NCBI GenBank assembly: GCA_020718965.1
Contig: DYRE01000046.1
Location: forward strand, 1 to 11,308
Source: Desulfomonile tiedjei
Lineage (GTDB): Bacteria > Desulfobacterota > Desulfomonilia > Desulfomonilales > Desulfomonilaceae
DNA length: 11,308 bases
Reading direction: 5' to 3'
The notes below the pieces were generated by a model. That model was not told where the DNA came from. It searched no databases and saw nothing but the letters and a program-made list of their open reading frames with translations. Shown here in pieces: positions 6,126 to 11,308 of the stretch. A program made the translations under genes and the position numbers. Positions within the stretch are counted from its first letter, which is position 1. Every line of letters starts with the position of its first letter.

Positions 6126-6154
6126 TTGCAATTACCAATGTGCGATCGTATAAT
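6126..6154 (+). promoter_or_regulatory. Strong sigma-70-type promoter before the biotin carrier gene
   Basis: TTGCAA (6126-6131) and a perfect TATAAT (6149-6154) are separated by exactly 17 bases. This is the best promoter match in the window. The start would be near 6161, giving a leader of about 85 bases. Its place between a terminator and the biotin carrier gene supports a new transcription unit here. Confidence 0.7.
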
Positions 6155-6232
6155 GTTCAGGTTCGTTGATCAGAATGTATTCATATTCTTTTCAAATAAT
6201 TCGTTTAATCGTTTAGTCCAAAAAGATTCCCC

Positions 6233-6238
6233 AGGAGG
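6233..6238 (+). promoter_or_regulatory. Ribosome-binding site deciding the biotin carrier start
   Basis: AGGAGG lies 8 bases before the ATG at 6247 but only 2 bases before an in-frame GTG at 6241, which makes the ATG the real start. Confidence 0.85.
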
Positions 6239-6246
6239 TTGTGAAC

Positions 6247-6459
6247 ATGGCAGAAGTTACTATGCCTATGAATGGTAAGGTTATCAATGTAATGGTTAAT
6301 ATTGGAGACAGCGTGCAGGAAGATCAGGATCTAGTCATAATTGAAGCTATGAAAATGGAACTTCCAATAGTGGCTACTTCTAGCGGATCCATCAAAGAAA
6401 TAAAAGTAAAAGTTGGAGATTCGTACCAGGTCGGCGATGTTCTAATAGTTATTGAATGA
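6247..6459 (+). CDS. Free-standing biotin carboxyl carrier protein (biotinyl domain only)
   Basis: The 70-residue protein is a single biotinyl/lipoyl-type domain. EAMKMEL (33-39) is the biotinylation motif, with Lys36 as the attachment site 34 residues from the C-terminus, the classic spacing. The hairpin halves MPMNGKVINVMVNIGD and SGSIKEIKVKVGD are the usual pseudo-repeats of this fold. Biotin ligase would modify Lys36, and the arm would then carry CO2 between a biotin carboxylase and a carboxyltransferase. Those partners are not in the window. The epimerase upstream and the mutase downstream point to propionyl-CoA carboxylase, methylmalonyl-CoA decarboxylase or transcarboxylase, but an acetyl-CoA or pyruvate enzyme cannot be excluded. 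Met flanking the Lys on both sides favours biotin over lipoate. It is the first gene after the promoter at 6126. Confidence 0.9.
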   Translation: MAEVTMPMNGKVINVMVNIGDSVQEDQDLVIIEAMKMELPIVATSSGSIKEIKVKVGDSYQVGDVLIVIE

Positions 6460-6483
6460 CGTAGCCGTCGTCGGGGGGAGTCT

Positions 6484-6499
6484 TTCCCACGGATGGGAA
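6484..6499 (+). other. Hairpin after the biotin carrier gene
   Basis: TTCCCA and TGGGAA form a perfect 6-bp stem with a CGGA loop 24 bases past the stop codon. There is no T tract, so it is more likely an mRNA 3'-end or processing structure than a full intrinsic terminator. Confidence 0.3.
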
Positions 6500-6650
6500 T
6501 CCACATTGATGGCATGACAAGAGATCTTTAACCTCTTTCGCTGGTCAGGGTTCAATTCTCAGAGAGTTAGGTTTTCTCTTGTGGATTTTTGTGCCGATTG
6601 ATGTTTTTGGAAAGCCTTTCAATCATGACGCCAAGACTGTTCAACAAGCG

Positions 6651-6669
6651 AAAGTAACATATTTACTTT
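6651..6669. promoter_or_regulatory. Inverted repeat just before the flavin oxidoreductase gene
   Basis: AAAGTAA (6651-6657) and TTACTTT (6663-6669) are perfect 7-bp arms around CATAT. Three further T follow, so the site could be a weak AT-only terminator or an attenuating stem, or the operator of an unknown dimeric regulator, about 20 bases before the ATG at 6692. Position rather than rarity makes it notable. Confidence 0.35.
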
Positions 6670-6678
6670 TTTGTTGTC

Positions 6679-6683
6679 GGGAG
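6679..6683 (+). promoter_or_regulatory. Ribosome-binding site deciding the flavin oxidoreductase start
   Basis: GGGAG lies 8 bases before the ATG at 6692. It would lie inside the gene if the in-frame TTG at 6671 were used. Confidence 0.75.
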
Positions 6684-6691
6684 TTGCTTTT

Positions 6692-7819
6692 ATGGCTCAA
6701 CTATTCGACAAAAGCGGGATTAGTTCCATTGAACTAAGCAATAGAACAGTGAGATCGGCAACGTGGACAGGAACAGGTGATGAGAGAGGATTTGTTACCG
6801 ACCTCACCTGTGAATTCTACAATCGCCTGTCACGAGGTGGCGTGGGGCTTATCATCTCTGGATATCAATACGTTATGCCCAATGCTATACAATTGCCTCA
6901 CATGATAGGAAATTACGATGACGCGCAGGTTCCCGGATTAAAAAAACTCGCTGAGACTGTCCATGCTGGTGGCGGGAAACTGGTCGGCCAGATAGTCCAC
7001 ACCGGATTCAGGGCAAACCCTAAGCTGTTTCCTCAGGAAGGCGAGATTTGGGCCCCTTCCGAAATAAATGATCCAACTGTAAAACATAAAGTAAAAGCGA
7101 TACCCAAGAATCAAATTCTCGACTTGATACAAGCTTACGCGAATGCCGCTAGACGACTAAAACAAGCGGGCTTTGACGGTGTTCAGCTTCACGGAGCCCA
7201 CGGATACGGCATCAACCAGTTCCTTTCACCGTGTTGGAATCAAAGAGGCGATAGCTACGGTGGGAGCCTTTCAAACCGTTACCGAATTCTGGGGGAAACT
7301 CTCGAGGCTGTAAGAGGTGAGGTAGGCTCGGATTGGCCCATTATGATAAAGCTTAGTGGGGCGGACTTTGTAGAGAAAGGCATGGGAATTGGGGAGACTC
7401 TCGAAGTAGGCAAACGCCTGGCTGATGATGGCATTGACGCCATTGAAATCAGCGGAGGCAGCGCATCGTCTCCCAAAAACCAGGGCCCGGTTCGCACAAA
7501 AATAGTCCAGGATAACGATGAAGCTTATTTTGCCGATCTAGCTGCTCAATTCAAAGAAAACGTCAAGGTCCCCATTATTGCTGTTGGTGGTTTCAGATCA
7601 CTTCAAAAGATTGAGGAAATCATCAAAAATAACATCGCTGATTACGTTTCAATGGCCCGTCCTTTCATCAGGGAGCCCAGACTAGTAAATAGATGGCTTG
7701 GCGGAGATATTTCCAGGGCAACTTGTATTTCCTGCAACGGATGTTTTGAAACGGGATTGAAAGGCATGGGCATTTCGTGCAAAATCGACAGGGAAACAGC
7801 AGCATCTGGTAATTCGTGA
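6692..7819 (+). CDS. Old Yellow Enzyme-family NADH:flavin oxidoreductase, single TIM-barrel domain
   Basis: This 375-residue protein is an FMN-binding TIM barrel. NRTVRSAT (17-24) and GQIVHTG (99-105) fit the flavin pocket. HGAHGYGINQFLSP (167-180) is the family signature, with His167 and His170 placed to bind the carbonyl of an unsaturated substrate. ARPFIREP (322-329) is the phosphate-binding block. Near the end Cys345, Cys348, Cys351 and Cys363 form C-x2-C-x2-C-x11-C, close to the [4Fe-4S] site of 2,4-dienoyl-CoA reductase (C-x2-C-x3-C-x11-C) but one residue shorter. The C-terminal FAD/NAD(P)H domains of that enzyme are absent. It probably reduces an activated C=C bond in the cytoplasm, perhaps on an acyl-CoA given its neighbours, but the substrate is unknown. 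It sits between the biotin carrier and mutase genes, 232 and 124 bases from them. Confidence 0.88.
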   Translation: MAQLFDKSGISSIELSNRTVRSATWTGTGDERGFVTDLTCEFYNRLSRGGVGLIISGYQYVMPNAIQLPHMIGNYDDAQVPGLKKLAETVHAGGGKLVGQIVHTGFRANPKLFPQEGEIWAPSEINDPTVKHKVKAIPKNQILDLIQAYANAARRLKQAGFDGVQLHGAHGYGINQFLSPCWNQRGDSYGGSLSNRYRILGETLEAVRGEVGSDWPIMIKLSGADFVEKGMGIGETLEVGKRLADDGIDAIEISGGSASSPKNQGPVRTKIVQDNDEAYFADLAAQFKENVKVPIIAVGGFRSLQKIEEIIKNNIADYVSMARPFIREPRLVNRWLGGDISRATCISCNGCFETGLKGMGISCKIDRETAASGNS

Positions 7820-7943
7820 AGATAAAGTTTTGAGCGGTCTTTTTCCCTGATGCTGACTAAATATTTAAGAGCTAGTGAGGTTCGAGTTTATTGGGTGGAT
7901 ATCCATATTTTCTCTCTTTCAATTATGACAAGCGAGGTGCGCC

Positions 7944-9605
7944 ATGAGCCAGGATTTCCAAGAAAAATGTATTAAGTCGGATCAAAAGGTTAAGGAAAGT
8001 TTAGTCAAGCGTCCTGAGCGCAAGACTGAATTCAAAACCGTCTCTGGATTACCACTGAAAAGGGTTTACTGGCCTTGGGACTCCCCCGACTTCGATGTCG
8101 AAAATGACCTTGGTATTCCAGGGAGTTATCCCTTTACTCGAGGGGTTCAGCCTAACATGTACCGGGGCCGATTCTGGACGATGCGACAGTATGCAGGGTT
8201 CGGTAGCGCGGAAGAAACTAACGCGCGTTTCAAATACCTTATTGATCAGGGCCAGACGGGGCTATCAGTGGCCTTCGACCTGCCTACCCAGATTGGCTAT
8301 TCTTCGGACCATGAACTGGCCGCTGGCGAAGTAGGCAAGGTGGGGGTAGCTATAGACACCATAGAAGATATGAAACTTCTTTTTAATGGAATAGATCTCG
8401 GGTCTGTAAGCACGTCCATGACTATCAATTCCCCTGCGGCGATTTTACTTGCCATGTATATTGTCTCTGCCGAAGAACAGGGCTCTGACGTCGCTAAACT
8501 TCGGGGAACTATTCAGAATGACATTCTGAAGGAATACCCGGCTCGCGGCACATACATATTTCCACCTCAACCGTCAATGCGGATCATCACGGATATTTTC
8601 GCCTTTTGCAACGAGCACGTTCCCCAATGGAACACAATAAGCATCAGCGGATACCACATAAGAGAAGCTGGCTCCACAGCCGTTCAGGAAGTGGCTTTCA
8701 CTCTCGCCAATGGCATAGCGTATGTTGAGGCTGCAATAAGGGCGGGTCTCAATGTCGATTCTTTCGGTGAACGACTGAGTTTCTTTTTTAACGCGCATCA
8801 GGATTTCTTTGAAGAAATCGCCAAGTTCAGGGCAGCCCGGCGCATGTGGGCCCGAATAATGAAAGAACGTTTTGGAGCAACCAACCCTAGGGCCATGATG
8901 CTTCGTTTTCACACCCAGACCGCTGGCTGTACTCTTACCGCCCCTCAACCGGAAAACAACATCGTACGCGTGGCCTTTCAGGCCTTGTCAGCAGCCTTGG
9001 GTGGAACCCAGTCGTTGCACACTAACTCAAAGGATGAGGCTTACGCTCTACCATCTCAGGAATCAGTACAAATTGCCCTCAGAACCCAGCAAATAGTGGC
9101 CTATGAAACCGGAGTCGCTGACACAGTTGATCCACTCGCCGGTTCATATTTTGTTGAAGCGCTTACCGACGAAATTGAACGACTTGCGACTGAATACATC
9201 AAGAAGATTGACGAAATGGGAGGCGCTGTCAGAGCGGTAGAATGTGGTTTTATAGAACAGGAAATCCAGGATTCAGCCTACACCTTCCAGAAGGCTGTAG
9301 AATCCGGAGATCAGGTCATTGTAGGGGTTAACCGATTCCAAACAGGTAGCGCTCCACCCAAGGGTCTGTTAAAAGTTGACCCGACGGTCAGAGAAACCCA
9401 GATACAAAGGTTACAAAAGATTTATGGCGAGCGCGATTCCGAAGCTGTAAGAGACTGCTTGCAAACGCTAGAAAAAGTGGCTCAGGGAAGCGGTAATATC
9501 ATGCCTCCCATCTTGGACGCTGTTCGAAAAAGGGTTTCTCTGGGTGAGATTTGCGATGTTCTTCGTCGGGTTTTTGGCGAGTACTTGCATGCATCTCACT
9601 GCTGA
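7944..9605 (+). CDS. mcmA: Methylmalonyl-CoA mutase, catalytic (large) subunit without B12 domain
   Basis: It converts (2R)-methylmalonyl-CoA to succinyl-CoA by a coenzyme B12 radical rearrangement. At 553 residues it covers the substrate-binding TIM barrel and its linker but not the cobalamin-binding domain, so a separate small subunit of about 130-140 residues must exist elsewhere. TMRQYAGF (79-86), GLSVAFDLPTQ (106-116), GTIQNDILKEY (188-198) and SGYHIREAGS (235-244) are family blocks. With a constant offset of 6 from the Propionibacterium enzyme, Tyr83, Arg201 and His238 equal Tyr89, Arg207 and His244. Isobutyryl- and hydroxyisobutyryl-CoA mutases replace the first two (Phe or Ile, and Gln), so this one is specific for methylmalonyl-CoA. 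GAGGTG lies 4 bases before the ATG. The direction of flux, propionate breakdown or formation, is not visible. Confidence 0.95.
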   Translation: MSQDFQEKCIKSDQKVKESLVKRPERKTEFKTVSGLPLKRVYWPWDSPDFDVENDLGIPGSYPFTRGVQPNMYRGRFWTMRQYAGFGSAEETNARFKYLIDQGQTGLSVAFDLPTQIGYSSDHELAAGEVGKVGVAIDTIEDMKLLFNGIDLGSVSTSMTINSPAAILLAMYIVSAEEQGSDVAKLRGTIQNDILKEYPARGTYIFPPQPSMRIITDIFAFCNEHVPQWNTISISGYHIREAGSTAVQEVAFTLANGIAYVEAAIRAGLNVDSFGERLSFFFNAHQDFFEEIAKFRAARRMWARIMKERFGATNPRAMMLRFHTQTAGCTLTAPQPENNIVRVAFQALSAALGGTQSLHTNSKDEAYALPSQESVQIALRTQQIVAYETGVADTVDPLAGSYFVEALTDEIERLATEYIKKIDEMGGAVRAVECGFIEQEIQDSAYTFQKAVESGDQVIVGVNRFQTGSAPPKGLLKVDPTVRETQIQRLQKIYGERDSEAVRDCLQTLEKVAQGSGNIMPPILDAVRKRVSLGEICDVLRRVFGEYLHASHC

Positions 9606-9634
9606 TCCATAAGTAAATTTGGAGTTCACTTTTA

Positions 9635-11005
9635 ATGAGTAAACCGAAGTTTTCGGAGACTGCTTCTTCAGAATCAGTCTCTATTTTATTTGAAATAAAG
9701 TTTTTCTTTACTTCCGTTAGAACCACAATATTCCTTCTTTTCGCTATCGCGGTCGGAGCTATTTTTGGTACCGTAATTCCCCAGGGGGAGTCTCTTGATC
9801 GAATAGCCATTTTCGGAAATCCTTTTCTTTTTCGGCTTGCTGTGATCATGGATCTCAACAATGTTTTCAGGAGTTGGTGGTTTGTCACTCTTCTAAGTCT
9901 TCTAACCCTGAACATTTTTGGGTGCTTGTTCCAGAGAATTCCTCTGCTATTGAAGGAGTATCAAGGCAACAACACTAAAATGTCCTTTCTGTTCAGCTTC
10001 AGTTCATCTTTGGGAGCCGCTGAACTTTCAGATCAACTTCTGAACTTTGGTCGCGCAGTTATGGGTTCACGCGCCAAGGTCACAGAATCTTCGGGTATGA
10101 TCAAATACAAATGGATTAGGCAAAAGTTTCACCTTCTGGGTTTCCCTTTTATTCATGTGGGTATCATCGTAATACTCTTGGGAGGCCTCATTGGAAGTCT
10201 TTGGGGGTTCAAGGGGCATACTCTCATCAGTGAAGGGGAAACATCTCATAAATTTACTTTGGTCCCATCAGAGGAGACTCAAAATCTTCCATTCTCAATT
10301 ACCGTAGATAATTTTACCTTACTCAAATACCCCACTGGAGAACCCAAGGAGTTCCGGAGCGATATCAGGTTATCAAAAGACGGCAAAGACATTAAAACTG
10401 GATCGATAAGGGTAAATCATCCGTTGACATATGAGGGAATTTCCCTGTTTCAAGCTGATTACAGAGTTATAGGCGTTAGAAGTGTAAAGCTCTCTTTCAA
10501 ATCAAGAGATGGGGAGCCAGAAGAAAAGATTGTAGATCCGCACAGGCAAATAGAAGTTCCTGGTTCTCAAACCAAATTAAAAATCATGAGCCTGAACCCC
10601 GGAACAATTGCAAAAGGTTCAGGAATTCAGGTTAATGTGGTAGGAGAATCGCAGGAACCCAAGTCGTTGAGTATTTATGAGAAGGATACAAAACCTCTGG
10701 ATGTTGACGGGACAGAAATCCGCTTTCTCGGTTTTACCCCTTTATACGCAACAGGTTTGCAAATAGGATATGACCCTGGAGTTCTCGTGGTGTGGTTAGG
10801 TTGTTCTCTGCTCGTTCTCGGCTTTATTCTTACTCTTTTTACTAACTTACAAAGGCTCACTGTTGAGATCAAACCTTCTAAAGGTGCGACCGGTGTTGTG
10901 GTATCAGGGCGAAGCCGAAAGCTCCGCAGGGAATTTAGGGAGAGGGTTGAACAGGAACTCGCCAGATTGACAGACTTGAAGCCAAAAGATCGACATAATC
11001 TGTAA
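9635..11005 (+). CDS. resB: Cytochrome c biogenesis protein ResB (Ccs1 family, System II)
   Basis: This 456-residue inner-membrane protein has the ResB layout. There are hydrophobic segments at about 29-48 and 80-98, a third at 168-190 (with His174), a large soluble domain of about 190 residues, and a fourth segment at about 382-404 followed by a basic, charged tail. GTVIPQG (45-51), the end of the first segment, and FHLLGFPFIHVG (165-176) are conserved blocks. The soluble part, with INHPL-like VNHPLTYEGISLFQADY, is typical and faces the outside. ResB works with CcsA/ResC, which begins 34 bases downstream, to carry haem across the membrane and attach it to CxxCH motifs of c-type cytochromes. 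GGAG lies 11 bases before the ATG. Only 29 bases separate it from the mutase stop, with no promoter or terminator seen, so read-through from the mutase gene is likely. Confidence 0.93.
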   Translation: MSKPKFSETASSESVSILFEIKFFFTSVRTTIFLLFAIAVGAIFGTVIPQGESLDRIAIFGNPFLFRLAVIMDLNNVFRSWWFVTLLSLLTLNIFGCLFQRIPLLLKEYQGNNTKMSFLFSFSSSLGAAELSDQLLNFGRAVMGSRAKVTESSGMIKYKWIRQKFHLLGFPFIHVGIIVILLGGLIGSLWGFKGHTLISEGETSHKFTLVPSEETQNLPFSITVDNFTLLKYPTGEPKEFRSDIRLSKDGKDIKTGSIRVNHPLTYEGISLFQADYRVIGVRSVKLSFKSRDGEPEEKIVDPHRQIEVPGSQTKLKIMSLNPGTIAKGSGIQVNVVGESQEPKSLSIYEKDTKPLDVDGTEIRFLGFTPLYATGLQIGYDPGVLVVWLGCSLLVLGFILTLFTNLQRLTVEIKPSKGATGVVVSGRSRKLRREFRERVEQELARLTDLKPKDRHNL

Positions 11006-11039
11006 AGATATTTCATATTGTCCGGATTGGATTTACTTC

Positions 11040-11308
11040 ATGACCAATGTTGAAATAAACACATATTTGGCCTTTGGATATTTGGGTTGGATAATTGCGT
11101 ACCTGGTAACATATGTTTCCCTGAAGGATCGAAGTCGATTCAGCAAAGTCTTCTGGGTGGCCCTTGTTATTCTTTGGCTTGTTCATACGGCTTCGATAGG
11201 ACTTCGCTGGTTGGAATCATACCAGATGGGAATTGGCCATGCGCCTCTTTCTAATCTTTATGAGTCCCTGGTATTTTTTTCCTGGTCGGTGGCGATTGGC
11301 CTTATAGT
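11040..11308 (+). CDS. ccsA: Cytochrome c biogenesis protein CcsA/ResC (also annotated CcsB), 3' end outside window
   Basis: The first 89 residues are visible and the frame is open to the window end. They show a first hydrophobic segment at about 9-26, a second at about 36-49 with LVHTASIGLRW (conserved His and Arg), and HAPLSNLYESLVFFSW (67-82), the signature of the ResC/CcsA haem-handling family. The full protein usually has about eight membrane spans and a WWD haem-binding motif, which would lie beyond the window. It is the partner of the ResB encoded directly upstream. The ATG at 11040 has only a weak GGAT-like ribosome-binding site, and coupling to resB is plausible. Confidence 0.9.
   Translation, partial: MTNVEINTYLAFGYLGWIIAYLVTYVSLKDRSRFSKVFWVALVILWLVHTASIGLRWLESYQMGIGHAPLSNLYESLVFFSWSVAIGLI

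Noticed and set aside
6048..6278. Plus-strand open frame of 76 codons between the epimerase and biotin carrier genes
   Set aside because: It runs through the terminator stem-loop, the promoter and the biotin carrier ribosome-binding site, overlaps that gene in another frame, and its product has no recognisable features.
7896..7905. TGGATATCCA palindrome before the mutase gene
   Set aside because: Ten-base palindromes are expected several times by chance in this length, and no promoter elements flank it.
8574..8948. 124-codon minus-strand open frame inside the mutase gene
   Set aside because: It is antisense to the conserved catalytic region of the mutase and has no recognisable product.
9499..9915. 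138-codon minus-strand open frame across the mutase-resB junction
   Set aside because: It overlaps two well-supported genes on the other strand and its very basic translation shows no domain.
1..11308. Search for CRISPR arrays, tRNA or rRNA genes, insertion sequences and tandem repeats
   Set aside because: No regularly spaced repeats, cloverleaf-type sequences, transposase fragments or terminal inverted repeats were noticed on reading either strand.

Overview
The window looks like chromosomal DNA of an anaerobic, cytochrome c-making member of the Desulfobacterota (the former Deltaproteobacteria, for example a Desulfomonile- or Syntrophobacter-like lineage). That placement is inference from gene content. 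It rests on a System II (ResB/CcsA) cytochrome c maturation pair, a catalytic-only methylmalonyl-CoA mutase subunit beside an epimerase and a very short free-standing biotin carrier, a B12-type radical SAM protein with a DUF4070-like end, and an Rrf2-cysteine synthase pair. No phage, transposon, CRISPR, tRNA or rRNA signal was seen. It reads as ordinary core chromosome with several understudied small genes.

Layout. Positions 1-1307 (+) hold the 3' part of a cobalamin-binding radical SAM gene. It converges on 1347-2582 (-), an exported protein with an FG-GAP/VCBS-type calcium-binding loop. Positions 2785-4199 (-) hold a two-gene unit, an Rrf2 regulator followed by a cysteine synthase. Its promoter has a perfect TTGACA box, and an AT-rich inverted repeat overlaps the -10 region. 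After a 375-base divergent intergenic region, 4575-5977 (+) carries four genes: a 29-residue, extremely basic AURKAIP1/COX24-type protein (a bS22-like small-subunit ribosomal protein), an unrecognised HExxH protein, an FmdB-type zinc ribbon, and methylmalonyl-CoA epimerase. A stem-loop with a T tract closes this run.

From a strong TTGCAA-17-TATAAT promoter at 6126-6154 the strand continues with a biotin carrier protein, an Old Yellow Enzyme-family flavin oxidoreductase, the methylmalonyl-CoA mutase catalytic subunit, ResB, and the start of CcsA, which runs off the window.

How the genes fit together. Epimerase, biotin carrier and mutase are steps of the propionyl-CoA / methylmalonyl-CoA / succinyl-CoA interconversion. 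The mutase has the Tyr and Arg that distinguish methylmalonyl-CoA mutase from isobutyryl-type mutases. Its B12-binding subunit, the carboxylase or transcarboxylase partners of the carrier, and the MeaB chaperone are not in the window. The Rrf2-CysK pair suggests cysteine or Fe-S homeostasis with autoregulation. ResB/CcsA export haem and attach it to c-type cytochromes.

No clearly new multi-gene system is proven here. The best candidates for new biology are the bS22-like microprotein with its HExxH and zinc-ribbon neighbours, and the Rrf2-CysK pair, which has an unusual cysteine cluster in the regulator and a cysteine in the substrate loop of the synthase.
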